Positions 21,946 to 33,679 of a DNA stretch of 64,000 nucleotides are shown here, one piece after another. This stretch comes from Ceratodon purpureus (Eukaryota > Streptophyta > Bryopsida > Pseudoditrichales > Ditrichaceae): contig CM026426.1 of the NCBI GenBank assembly GCA_014871385.1, positions 29,811,452 through 29,875,451 on the forward strand, read 5' to 3'. A program made the translations under genes and the position numbers. The notes beneath the pieces were generated by a model. That model was not told where the DNA came from, ran no database searches, and saw only the letters and a program-made list of their open reading frames with translations. The stretch's first letter is position 1. Each line of letters begins with the position of its first letter.

Positions 21946-24306
21946 TCAATAGGGTGCTGGTGACGGCTCCTTCAACCCCAACCGAATTTGCTCCTCCTCA
22001 GTAATTAGGTTGACACCCGACCCTCCATCCAGGAGTACGTTATCCAATGTTAACTGCCCCACCTGCACAGAAATAACCGGAAGGCCTCGATCAATATCTA
22101 CTGCACCAACAACCAGGTTAGGGTGTACCGATGATCCCTGGGGATTCTGGGTATCCACTGGTGTTGTTGTCGGCTGTGTCTTTGTTGAAACCTGCTGGTG
22201 CTGAACCGGCTCAAATGACAGTCTATGCTGTCGCTGAGTATTGGGAAATACTTTCGCTCTGACATACTCAGTAAGGTTGGGGGCCACTTCGAGCAGTTCC
22301 CCCAAAGACACGGTAATAGGTGTCTGTAAAATCTGTCTGCTCACAGTCTTAACGGCTGATGAAGGCTGGGGAGTAGTCGGCTCTGCCGAAGTCCCAGTCG
22401 GCACCAGCTTGGATGTCTCCTGCAAGCAATCCGCATCAGTAAACCATGCCCAGTCACTATCCAGTACTGGTCCGTCTGTAACTGTGGATGTAGGGTTGTC
22501 CACGTTTGCTTTTTGAAGCTCCTCTTCCTTTTGCTGTGCCAACTCATTCTCCTGATTAATCTCTTTAGTTAAAGCAATGAATTCCTTTCGGAGCCGTTCC
22601 TCCTTCTCCCAGTCTGCCTGAGTCTTGGGCAGTCGTGGTTCTGATTCCTTCGGTTCCTTATCTTCCAATGGAAGTCCGGCTCGCACCCTAGCCGCCCTGG
22701 TTAGTATAGTGGCCACTTCAGGGTTATCCAACTCCTGCAACTCCACACTGTTGACACCAACAGAGTTAGTTCCTAGCATTTCAGCAGCCAACATTTGCTG
22801 AAACTTTAGACGTAAATGACAATTACGCATCTCATGGTCAGTGCCCAAACACAAGAAGCACCCATCAATCCTGCCAGCTCCGCTGTTCTGATATCCTCCG
22901 GGTCGGCTGTTGAACTGTCTTCCTGAGCCACTGGTCGGCTGTGTAGCCGATACTTCGTGAACTCCTACAGTTGGCTTCCCATCTGCCCTGGGTAGCCTGT
23001 TGTTTGGGTTATCTGGGTTCACGAAGCAGTATTTGTCTTCATGCCCAAATTTCTTGCATACCGTGCAGAACCTGCGGTTGACTGTCTCCACCTGATCTGC
23101 GTGGGCATTTGCAGTACTAGCCCGACTATTAGTCGACTCTGTCTTCTTGGCCTGAAAGTATAACTTCTTCCCCGAAGCATCAGTACAATTAGTCTCACAG
23201 CGCCTAGCCAACTCCTTCAGTTCGGTAAGGGTGTTTGCTGTAGACCCACTGGTAGTCACTTTCAAGTAATCAAACAGACCTGCCCTGAAATATGTAAGCT
23301 TGAACCCTTCTCCCACTTCTGTCTGCAGGCATTTGATCAACTTCATAAAACGTTCGTAGTAGTCTTGTACCTTCTCTCCCTCACCCTGTTTGAAGGTTCT
23401 GAGAGTCATGTAGACCTGCTCATCTGAATCCTGCTCTCGATATCGCAGTTTGAAAGCTTCCTTAGCCTCTTCCCACGTGCAATAAAGATGGTGATCCAGC
23501 CAATCGTCAAACCATCTTTGGGCTTTATCCACAAGAGTCGTCCCGAACAGTGTGATAATCACTTGTTCATCAGTTTCCCCATTGAACCAGGCACATTTAT
23601 CAAAGTAGCGGAGATGGGCATCTGGATCACTACCTTCCTTGTAGGCTCTGTACGGCAACTGCTTCCGTTGAGTACTGACAGGGGGTCGAGGAGGCGCAGA
23701 GGTGAAGTTGGTGGTGCGGGCTGTGGGTACAGCAGGAGGTCGCACTGCTGATGTCACTGTGGGATGCCTCGTAGGGTGTGGAGTAGGTGCAGCACTGTGA
23801 GGACCTCCGGGGACAGCAGCTGGGCTGTAGCCTACTGGGGCAGAGGATGAGGTGTGAACTATAGGCCTCCCCCCATAAATCTCTTTAGGGACTGATTCCC
23901 CAAAGGTGGGCTCTGCTATTCTGACAGGAATTTCTGTGGGCTGAGTCGGCTGGGCAGAGTGATAGGTGTCACCTGTAAGGTGATCCACATAAGCAAGCGG
24001 TCGATGGACTGTCGAGGGAGCTGCAGTTGGAAGGGGTCTAGGTATCTTTCTATCCCCGAGCACCTCCGGAGTTGGGTCGGTTAAGTAGGGAGTCCTGACT
24101 GGAATCTCCTCAGTCTGTTCCTGTTTGCGCTCCCGTCTCTGTTCCTCCCATAGATCGTGCAGCTGCGCTAGCTCCTGCCTTTCCCTTTCCACCCTTTGTT
24201 GCTCTCTTTGCTGTGCCGCTAACTGCAGGGTGGCTAACCTCTGAGCTATCTCCTTGACCCGTGGGTTGAACTCAAACTCCCATGCAGTCTGAGACGGTTC
24301 TGGCGG
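21946..24306 (-). pseudogene. Gag capsid/nucleocapsid and protease N-terminus
   Basis: The 5' half is Pro/Thr-rich. A capsid region follows (A-Q-R-W-F-D-D-W-L, L-R-T-F-K-Q-G-E-G-E-K-V-Q-D-Y-Y-E-R-F) as in retrotransposon gag families. Two CCHC knuckles (C-x2-C-x4-H-x4-C) are near 23050 and 22840. The frame ends with the protease active-site region L-L-D-G-G-S-G-V-N-L-I; here the usual D-T/S-G is D-G-G-S-G, a form seen in some plant elements. TGA at 21946-21948 interrupts it. Gag would package the element RNA. Confidence 0.88.
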
Positions 24307-25110
24307 CTACTGTGGCTCAGTATGCCAGTGATGTAACGACGCCTCGCCCGAGGGTGCAGCCTGCTGTAAAGCTTCCAATTGCTGGAGGTATTTACCTGGA
24401 TCAGGCCTGCTGTGAGTGTGGGTCGGAGAATACTCTTTGGCCCTCTCTCTTCTAGCTTGTAAGTCTGCTTTGAATGCTTCCACAGCCCGCCTGTCGTCCT
24501 CTTCTTGCTCCCACTCAGCCCGGAGTCTGAATTCGTCCAAAAAATGAACATTCCTGCTAGGTCCACCTTCTGTGGGATTTGCAAGTCCCTGCTCCTGGAC
24601 TGTTCGACTCTTGGTCTCTTCCAGCTTCTTCTTCAAACTCTGAAAAGCAGCAGGTAAGGTTTCTGGGGTTTGTGGCAGGTGTACAGGAGAGACTGGTCGG
24701 CTGCGCCCCCGAGTCGGCTCTGTGCCCGCGTCGGCTCTGCCAGTGACTATACTGGGCCACTGGGTTGGTTCTGCGAAGACCTCCTGCGTCTGTCGGCGTT
24801 CTTCTCTGAAGGTGTTGTAATCATCTGCAGCAGTGGAAAAATCCCTCCTGAATGATGATGTCCTCCTCATGTCTTGATACTTCCAGGGTGTACTAGTTGG
24901 GTCAGGCTGGCGGCTCAGCCTATCCCCTTTTTCGAACTGCGTCTCCCCTCCAAATCTGCTCTCTCTAGTTCTCCCATCTGATGAGGACAGGTCGTTTTCC
25001 ACCTCCATGTCAATGAGTTCTCCTACTTGCTTAGCCGCACTGCCCTGCGAGCTAAGGCGGCCATGTCCTTCTGCTGGAGTTGGCTCTGTCGCCCGTTCAT
25101 CTCGTTGCAT
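24307..25110 (-). pseudogene. Gag-pol N-terminal region
   Basis: ATG at 25108-25110 opens the polyprotein frame; no in-frame ATG lies upstream before a stop. The region is charged, rich in Glu, Arg and Gln, with likely coiled-coil stretches (E-Q-E-E-D-D-R-R-A-V-E-A-F-K). TAG at 24307-24309 (CAG in the likely parent) interrupts it, after which the same frame runs on. Confidence 0.75.
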
Positions 25111-26158
25111 GTAGCGTCTGAATCGTTCCCTGGCCTGCCTTTCTGCTCGCAGGTCATTTTGTCTCCCTCCTCCATGGATGTTGGTTGTTGACTGTTGAGT
25201 TGTTCTGCTGCTTGTATGGTGCTACTTGCCTCTGCTGTTGGCTGATTTCACGTTTCTCTTCACAGTCAGTCAATTGTTCACTGTCCTGAGTCTTCCTGTC
25301 AATAAAACACTCACAGACCGCAGCCCCCTAGCTGTGTGGCCCGGTTAGTAGTACCATCTTTTTCCTTAATGAAAATTTTTACTTAACATGTTATGGGGTA
25401 TGCTTCCCCAGCTGTTTGCTATCCCCTTTTTTGCAGTGTATTAACTCCTACAGATTTTTAATCCTGTGGTTAACTGTCCCTTACAGTTTTTTTTTTTTTT
25501 TTTTTTTTTGAAAACACAATTCAATTGCAGACTCAAGTACTCCACACTATCCCACAGTCTGTCCAGGTCCCAACTTTGAGATCCGCAAGGCTGACTGAGG
25601 TGCCAATCGATATACCCAAATTCAAAATTCAAATTCTTTAACAGCAATTTTTCTGGATCTGTAACTTTGAATCTAATATACTAGGGTTACAGTGACTTAC
25701 CTTCACCTTGGTCGGTGATGAAAATTCTGCCTCCCAAAAAAAACGTCGCAGCACCTACGCCCTCCAGTCTGCAACAGATCCGCTCTGCTGTCACTGCTCT
25801 CTAGACGTGTGCTGGTCTGCCTCTGTAACTGCACCAGTGCCTCCGCCTTGGAAACACCTGAGTACTGTTGTCCTCTGTCTGCTGCCCCAGTGATGTCGAG
25901 TGAAACACCAAAGATTCTGCCAGTGCTGAGGGTGCAGCCTGCCCCCAATGCAGACACTTGCAGTGACTCCCAACACCCAATCAAAACTGTGCAGCCTGTG
26001 AACTGAGAGTTAACAACAATCAGCACTACTAGGGGGTCGTAACAGCTCCTGCTGCACCCTTGCAGCCCTAATGAGTGTACTTTCTAACCCTTCTAGTGTG
26101 TGGACAGCCCCCAAACAGCAGGAGATTCACATGGAACGAACTAGAGCATGGTCGCCAA
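25111..26158 (-). other. 5' untranslated leader of the Ty3 element, with candidate primer-binding site
   Basis: The stretch between the 5' LTR and the gag start has no ORF of note. Directly inside the right LTR, one base off, the minus strand reads TGGCGACCATGCTCTAG, a plausible primer-binding site because it opens with the TGG complement of tRNA CCA. The tRNA is not identified. A T23 run (25487-25509) lies in the leader. Confidence 0.55.
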
Positions 26159-26581
26159 TGGTAAAGGGAGGATTTCCCATAAAACCCTAGCCTTCACAAC
26201 CCATCAAAACCCTACAAAAACCCAACTAGCAATGGTGCTGAAACACTCATACAATGCTGGAAACACTCAAAAGAAGTGGAAAAGTGAGTCAAAACTGTAT
26301 AAAGAGGGTCAAATCTGCCCCAAAATCATGGTATAGTAGCTCATCAAGTCTCCTCAATCTCTCCTAACTCTGAGTGTACTAGTGAGGAATGACCCAAGAA
26401 ACCCTAAAATCTGCCTTAAGAACCTAGCAGAAGTCATCCAGTCGCCTACGACAGAGTTCATCCAGTCGGCTATGACAGAGTTCATCCAGCCGATTGGATG
26501 ACTGTTGGAGCCAGGGATGAAAAACTGCGAAGAAGGCTACTGAAACTGAGGGAGGGAAGATTGAGAAATCTCCGGTTAACA
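26159..26581 (-). repeat. 5' LTR (right), 423 bp
   Basis: Identical in length to the left LTR, with TG and CA ends. It should hold the element promoter reading to the left; no clear TATA box was pinned down. Confidence 0.95.
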
Positions 26582-26586
26582 TTCCA
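26582..26586. repeat. Target-site duplication TTCCA, right
   Basis: Exact copy of 14194-14198. Confidence 0.9.
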
Positions 26587-26830
26587 CGATGAACCCTCTT
26601 TCTTCCTCACTCAAAGTCTTTGTCTCCATCATTCTCAAATGGAACCAAGATACGACAAACATGCAAAGACAACAACATGCACAACTTTGCACGGACCATA
26701 TATCCAACAATTTCGACCTCCATCAACACTTAGTTTTGTTGTCTCTGTCCCCTTGAGCAGAGACTATGTGGAGACTTACCCCATCGACTCAAACCAAAAG
26801 TCCAATGACCTATCTACAACCTTTTTCACA
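26587..26830 (-). pseudogene. N-terminal piece of the interrupted Tc1-type transposase
   Basis: On the minus strand the peptide E-E-R-G-F-I-V-E reads straight into M-R-S-T-G-M-S on the far side of the Ty3 element (14193 leftwards), in the same phase once one TTCCA copy is discounted. Upstream the frame decays with stops. Confidence 0.6.
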
Positions 26831-27562
26831 CTTTGAAACACGATATGATTTTTTGGTATCTATTTTCATACTTCAAGGTGTGGATCCAATGGGTGGCGAC
26901 GTGGCGGTTTTCATGAAGTTCGATGAACGGCTGAATTTGTTTCTCGTGGCAATCTGCGGTCGGATCAGTTGGGTCTTAAGGTTGCTAGGTCGTGTTGGTG
27001 GAGGGTTTGGAGTGGAGAGGTCTCGCAACTTGCGTTTTACAGGAGCTCTTAGTGGTAGGTGTTAGTATGGGGAATCCTACTGTAGGAAGAACAATGCCAA
27101 TATGAGAGTGTGGATAATTGTTCTAGGAGCTTATTGCTGCTGATTGCGATTCGATCGAGAATCAGTTGTTGCTAGGCTAGGTGGGTGTTAGTTATATGTA
27201 TGTTTGTGCACATTGGACTATCTATGTTGTGCGATGTGTTGTGTTTTGATCAGTGTGGGTTCAATGTCGGTTGGGTTTGGTGATGGTATTGAGACTTTGA
27301 TGTTGTGAATCTGGGAATGGTTGATGGTGCCGATGGTTTTTTGTGGCATTCTTGTGGGGTGTGAGTTTGCTGGAATTGGTTTAGAGAGTTTTGAAATGAT
27401 GGAGATGGAAGGGCAGGATTAAAAGTTGGGATTGTGTAGAAGCTATGTTACAGAGAATTGTATGTCTTGTGATGTTTTTGAATTTGTGAGGATGTGGAGC
27501 AATGTAGATTGGAATATAAATTGGCATTGGATGTTTGATGGTAGTAAGGTTATCCCTCATAG

Positions 27563-27621
27563 TGTCATACAGTGTGATTTCTGCATTGATTAATTAATGC
27601 AGAAATCACACTCTGTGACAT
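27563..27621. repeat. Long imperfect hairpin
   Basis: CAGTGTGATTTCTGCATT and its complement are separated by GATTAATT, and the pairing extends outwards with one or two mismatches (GTGTCA/TGTGACA). The word GCATTAATTAATGC recurs at about 27867. This could be the foot of a small inverted-repeat element. Confidence 0.65.
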
Positions 27622-27754
27622 CTGCCACGTGGACCCTCTGGAAGGGGTGCCACATGGCGAACTAGCATACTTTTGAATCAACTTCCCCACTCCACCTACC
27701 CGATTGTACTTTGAGGAGAGGTGAGGGGGGACACACCTTATGGGATAAACCCTT

Positions 27755-27825
27755 CCCCCTAAGATCCCCTTAAGACCCCTCCTAAGAGCCCCCCCAAGAA
27801 CCCCCCTAAGACCCCCTTGAACGTC
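27755..27825 (+). repeat. C-rich imperfect tandem repeat
   Basis: Repeats of about 12 bp of the form CCTAAGACCCCC. Minus-strand translation gives a Gly/Leu-rich low-complexity peptide; I do not take it as a gene. Confidence 0.6.
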
Positions 27826-30133
27826 CTGGCTGTGCCACGTACCCCCTCCGCCCCCCTCTCCACCTCTGCATTAATTAATGCAAATCCGGGTGGGGAGTGA
27901 GATTTTGGGAGATAGAGAAGTTGAGTTTGAACATCACTTTGGGAGCGGAAGGTAGTCTCTTGTTGTTGTGACTTAGCTGTTGAGCTCAAATTCTTGAGGC
28001 TTGGGTGTATGTTTGTCACCTTCGAGTTGTGCTTGATGGGGGTCTCTATCCGAAGGACATGATATTTTAGAGAAAGGTATGGAGGGGACGAATTTGCGTG
28101 CAATTGGTGCTGGTTTGTTGTTGTTTCTTTAGGACACCGGACACCGGAGGTTGAGGGAGAGAATGATGGGATTTTGTTTCTATGATGCAGCTATGGGAAC
28201 TAAGAGGTTCAAGGGCGGTTGCTGAACAGAGAAATTGTGGTAAGTGTTAGTCTGGGGATTGTGTTAGGAGAATGGTGTCAGTATGAGAGTGTGGCAGAGT
28301 GGAGGCTTTGAGATTGGTTCTCTAGTCTTAGTATCCATTGAATGAATTTGCGAGAATTTACAACTGCTTATGTAGTAGCAGCATCTTTTGTCCGTTTTGT
28401 TGTACTTCGGCAAGTTTTGGGTTAGGTTGCAACTCGGGATAGGCAATCTTGTACATAGGTTTGTGAGTTTGCAAGGAACTTGGATACATTTACTTATTTT
28501 GTTTAGGCTCTGAATTCTATCTCCATGTAGAATTTTCATCATTCGCAAATATATTTTTTCACCCTCAATCAAATGGTTTATTGTGAGCAATCTCTCAGCC
28601 ATAGTCTCTGATCTACACAAGCACAGTTTCTCATCTACGTAGTCTTTCATCTACAGCCTTTTGCCTTTTGTTCCCAATCTATCATTTACATTTTACATAT
28701 GCAGCTTAAACAGTCTTACTTGAACAGTTTTACTTAAACACTCTTAAATTAATCTGAACAGTTTTGCTCAAATAAACTTATAAACAGTTCTGCTTAAATA
28801 GTTTTGTGTACACAACTTGCACATAGGGTTTTGCTTACACGACTTTGCTTTTAAAGCTTTGATAAGATGATTTTGCTTCATTGATTATATAATAATGGCT
28901 TTGTTTTTATCTAAATTGGAAGCTAATGAAGTTCTAATTGAAATTATCAAACAATATTTATTTGTGGAAAATAAACTTAGATTTATTTTATGAAAGTTAT
29001 TAAAAAAAAAAAAAACATTCAAAATTGATATATAATTCTAATGAATTTAATGTAAAATTAAAACTTACAACACTACTATTAAAGATTATTAGTTTTTTAA
29101 TTTTTTAATTTTAATTTTTTAAATCATCTTTAAAACTATTCAGATTCATTGAATTAAATAGATAACTATGATCACTTACAACTTCTAAAACATATGCTAT
29201 GTATTTTTATTTAAAATCCAAAAATGAATAATTTAGAATAGTTAGATGGTAAATGAAGTAATTGAAAAAAACATGTTTTTTCTTACAACCAACAAGTTTA
29301 TTATTCTATATGAAATTATATAATAGATTTGACAACGCATTGAAACCAAAGTGTTCCAAAGATTCATCTTTGGCTCAAAAGCCTATAGTAATTTTAATAA
29401 TTAGGCCATGGAAAAGATGGAATTTCAATATTAAAGTGTAAATTTTTTATTGCATTTTGACATCTCTACAAAATTTGGTGAATAAATCATTAAATAAATA
29501 ATGATTATATTATCATGTAAAGTACTAGGAATATCCAAAACAATTTAGGAGTAAAATTTTACGAAATTATAAACAAAAGAAGTGCAATATATTCTTAACA
29601 ACAATTTAATCTTATTTTTGATTTTCTATTATGCAAACCATTGTTCATCACATTAACTAAAGATAGAATGGATTACATTTCATTTAAAAGAATAATGTTT
29701 AGATATTATTTTTTAATTTTTTTTACCACAAAGCTAGAATATGGTCTCAATTGCAAAGTCTTATAATACAAAAGGTTCAATAAAATATATAATGTTTTTT
29801 CACATCATTCAAAATGAATATGTATTGTTTTTCTCAGAAAATATTAGACATTTTTTATGAACATATTTAAACCATCAATTAATGCAAGCTAATCCCCATT
29901 TCAATATCTAATCTTTATCAATAATAATAACAAATTTTCTTGCAATATTTTAACCAATTAACATTATTGATAACAAAGCCTCACGATTCCACTGTTCTTG
30001 TTACAAACATTCTAACACTCAAATTCACTATGATTCTTAGAATCCAAGGATCTTATTGTCGTTGCAAGTCACAAAAAATCTTCGTTGCAATGACGTGTTT
30101 GCAGTTAACATTGTTGCATGCATTTTAGTCATA

Positions 30134-30325
30134 CAGTAGAACCTGTCTAAACTAATACAGTTGGGACCATTAGATTAGGCAGGTTATTAGTTAATGGAGG
30201 TCGGTTTATTTTTTTCCCCCTTTGCAACGGTTTCTCCTTGTTAGTTTAGGGAGGTTTATTAGACATTTCTATTAGATTACAGAGGTTATTAGTTTAGATA
30301 GTATTAGTTTAGACAAGTTCTACTG
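30134..30325. mobile_element. MITE with about 25-bp terminal inverted repeats and TA target duplication
   Basis: The ends are CAGTAGAACCTGTCTAAACT and, in reverse complement with one mismatch, the same word (TAGTTTAGACAAGTTCTACTG). TA flanks both sides (30132-30133 and 30326-30327). At 192 bp with no ORF, a TA target and a CAGTA end, it is a non-autonomous Tc1/mariner or pogo-type element. Confidence 0.8.
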
Positions 30326-31158
30326 TAGTAACAAGTTCAAGCTCTTTTCAGTATCCTAAATTTTTAGCGGTTGACATTTCAATACGTCCTAAATTTAGCA
30401 GCATGTTCTGACAGATCAAGAAATAAACGTAATTCATTTGCAAGGAATTGTACAGATTTAAGAAATGTACATATATAAGTAAGGTACCAAATCCTACATG
30501 TACATCCCCAAAATACATCAAAACTTGAAAACTTACACCTTGACTCATATTGAAATAGGCCAGATTTGAGGGATTTTCACTGTTTTGAGGCCTTTTGAGG
30601 ACTTTAGACTTTAGGGGTTAAACCCTGTCGTTTTTTCTAAAGTCTGTTACACCTCTGCTTCACTCATGTAGAAAATGATGGATATTTAGAATGGGTATTG
30701 GGTCTAAAAGCATGGAGCTAACATGTAACTAATGTTATCGCCGCAGTTGCGTAGGATGAACTTCAAATACAGGCAGTAACTGCAGTTGTCGATCTTATGG
30801 TGCAGTTTTAAATTGAAAAACATAATCCCATGAACACCTACAACTTTCATAATACATGGACGACACCAAGGACGCACGTCGAGTTGCAGACAAGCAATGA
30901 TTCACACCGACCTTGCGTGGTCACAGTCCTTGTTGCAGATTAGCATCCTAAAAGCATCGGATCCTGAAAAAACGGTAACAGAAACATATTGAAACTCCAT
31001 TTGCGGCAGATCCTGGTTGCAAACTCCACACATCAGTCTCAGCCACACTTGAATCGACTAAATCTATACATCAAAGGATCCAGAACCAAAGCTTCTCCAA
31101 AACCCCTGGTCCCTTATTGCGCCTTAATAAATGAAATTCCTTGGATTCCCTGAAATCC

Positions 31159-33663
31159 TTAGCACAGTTGTATAGCGTGAATCAGACAATCCCTCCCAAC
31201 CATCTTCTGTATCTCTTGAACAAGCGTTCTACGAGACATGCTCCCGGCCTACAAAATCAGCGATTAAACACGAGAACGACTACAACAAACTAACACATGA
31301 ACAACTACAGAGACCAAACACATAAAAACTTCGTCTTAACAGGTGAGTCACTGGCACAGAAGATAAACTCAATACTGATCTATCAGCATAATATTAAAAG
31401 ACATTACCTCATATTGGATGTAACAATTCTTCAATGCAGTACGTTGTTCTGAACTTAAACGCCGCTGCAAAAGGGCAAACAACTGAGGAAACCGAATGAA
31501 GGAGATGTTGGACCCGGCTGATAGTATGTACATCCTGTTGGTTTGTTGTGCGTCGCCTCAGCCATACCACATGCCTTGTACCGCAGAGCTTCAGACATGC
31601 CACATGCCTGCTGCACAAAGAAGATCAGTCAGTACGACGATCACCAAGAATCAATTATTAAATGGACGCATGGAAAGCGAGACGATACGTAAACCTTGGA
31701 AACTCAACCCCAAGGTCTCAAGCTAGAGCAAAAATTATAAAACAAGTACAACGATGATACAAGGAGAACCTATGCTCGCGACACATATGTAAGAGGATAC
31801 AACAGTCGATTTACCACAGCTGTTCCAAGATCACAAATCCATAACAATAAGCCATTTAATAATGTACCTGTTTTGAAAAAAAAGATGCTATACAGAAACA
31901 TCGGGACATAGTTTTGAAGAACTCCTCTGCTTGCCGTTCAGTTCAGCCATCATGCCTACAAAGTGCACAACTTATAAGAACAACATAAAATGCAACACAA
32001 ATACAATTAAGTACTCAAAACGTCGCATGTCATATGGATGTGTAAATGACACTTACGATGCCAACGAGAGGGCAACTTGAAGCTGACAACGAATAGTGGC
32101 AATATATGAGTACTAATATGAGTGGACCAAACGATAGGCCACTTGGGAGCAATCACGTCATCCACCCCTGTATCATAATGCTGACTACTGGGATGAAATT
32201 GCTCAGATGGAGGCTTCACAAGCTCAGAAACCCCTGGAACAACCTGGCACAGCACTACATGCTGCTCACCATTCTCGTCAATATCTGCATAAACAGCACT
32301 ACAACACGACTAATGAACCATCAGTAAGCAAATGAGTAAAGGAAAGCAGATGCACTATGATCCTCTTAACAAGAATAACTCATACCAAACTTGAATATTA
32401 CTGCAGACTAAGACATGATCCAGCTTAACTACCCTTTCCCATGAAAACATCATAAATCGTAGAACCTCACCTGACAAATGGTTGGTTCTCTAGGGCGAGA
32501 TAGACTCCAACGCCATATGCAGAGCCGTTCTTGAGTGTTTTCGGCTGACCAAATCCGTGAAGGAAAATACCAGCCATACCCTTCTTGGAAGTCCCAAGCC
32601 ATCCGTAACGCACGTTCGTATTACCACGAGCCTGTTCCGTGAACACCTTCTGCCTTTCAAAGGCCACTTGTCGGGCCATAGCTACAGGGCTGGAGTCGCG
32701 ATGAATTCCGGTGATCGTCGCCCCTTCCGCGAGCTTTCCAAACCCACTCAGAAACTTGCTCTTCACATCATCAAATTCCTTTTCACCCTCGTCCAATTTC
32801 GCAAACCTCTGTCCAAGTGTTAATGAAAAGCCTGAATAATTCCCTAAATTGGCATGTTTCTCCTTAGACCCAAACACTGCGGACTTCGCATCAGACCTAC
32901 AGTTCCCCAACGTGAGCTTCGTCAGCTCACAATCACCAGACCCATCGTACAAAATACTCACGCTCTCATGATCAGCATCATTCCACTCCGATTCACACGC
33001 CTGCGCTCCCTGCACTCCATCCGACCCTAACATGAAACTCGAAACCGAGTCCGTTGCCCCATCCCGCCAACTCGTCCGAAGTCGGTTCACCCTCGCGCCC
33101 ACCAAATTCTCCTCTCCAGGCCCAATAATGGGATTCGCCGGAAGCGAGATCTCCCACCCGTCCCTACTCCACGCAATACTCCTCACATACCCCGTCGCCA
33201 AGTTCACCTGCGTCATCTCCGCAAAGCTCAACACAGAAACCCGCCCCTCAACCACAACCTCCGCCGTCAACTGAACCCCACGAAACCTCTTCCACGCCAC
33301 ACAATTCGCTTCCTCCCCATACTCCACCCAGCCCCCCCTCTCGAAATACATCAACCGCCAAGATTTCACAACACTCCAACCCACCGGCACCGATCCGTCC
33401 CCCCCGTAGCTCTCAACCTCCGCATCAATGCGACACCCTCCCTGCTCCCCACCCCGACTCCGTACCACCGCCTCAACGATCCTGCCGTGCACACAAGAAC
33501 CATAATGCCCCCCGTCCCTCGTAACCCGCTTCGAAAGCCTCCACATCGGCTTACACTCTCGCTCACCCTCTCTCTCTCTCCGCTTCGGGCTCTCACCGAC
33601 CACTCGAAAGCTATGCACCACATCACCACCACCAGTTCGCAATCTATTCTCGTAAACATCCAT
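31159..33663 (-). CDS. SRO/RCD1-like protein (WWE, PARP-like, RST)
   Basis: Exon 1 runs from the first ATG (33661-33663) to donor CAG|GTGAGG at 32471. Exon 2 is 32298-32057, exon 3 is 31534-31408, and the last exon is 31248-31159 with TAA. Exon 1 encodes a WWE-type region (R-L-M-Y-F-E-R-G-G-W and G-Y-V-R-S-I-A-W) and the PARP-like domain start (A-W-L-equivalent Y-G-W-L, G-I-F-L-H-G-F-G, Y-G-V-G-V-Y-L). Exon 2 continues it (F-H-P-S-S, G-V-D-D, P-I-V-W-S). The last two exons encode the RST interaction domain (F-P-Q-L-F-A-L-L-Q and L-V-Q-E-I-Q-K-M). SRO proteins are plant nuclear regulators of stress and development that bind transcription factors through RST; many lack PARP activity. The phase requires one further short exon between 32057 and 31534. 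No internal stops are seen, so this is probably a live host gene. Confidence 0.85.
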
Positions 33664-33679
33664 TCTCTCCCAAAACAAA

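Larger units (their letters stand above)
14199..26581 (-). mobile_element. Complete Ty3-type LTR retrotransposon with accessory ORF
   Basis: Identical-length 423-bp LTRs begin TG and end CA and are bounded by the 5-bp direct repeat TTCCA. All coding is on the minus strand, so the 5' LTR is the right one. Domain order is gag (two CCHC knuckles), protease, reverse transcriptase, RNase H, zinc-binding integrase N-terminus, integrase core, integrase C-terminus with a long tail, then an accessory ORF. Integrase after RT/RNase H defines the Ty3 rather than the Ty1/copia order. From 25110 to 17268 the polyprotein stays in one frame and is broken only by stop codons. The element sits inside a Tc1-type transposase gene. 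GTCGGCT is strikingly frequent across it. Confidence 0.95.
26840..30130. other. Non-coding stretch
   Basis: No gene supported. 26.8-28.3 kb is G/T-rich and holds a diverged duplicate (about 27055-27115 and 28240-28300, sharing atgagagtgtgg). 28.7-28.87 kb has loose aacagttttgcttaaa repeats. 28.9-30.1 kb is very AT-rich. Confidence 0.5.

Noticed and set aside
17266-25110. Altered genetic code with sense stops
   Set aside because: All three stop codons would have to be sense, while the SRO gene and others end normally; cytosine deamination is simpler. Kept only as a test in the findings.
27759-28103. Minus-strand ORF over the C-rich repeat
   Set aside because: Its Gly/Leu-rich end is just the tandem repeat, and the rest is unremarkable.
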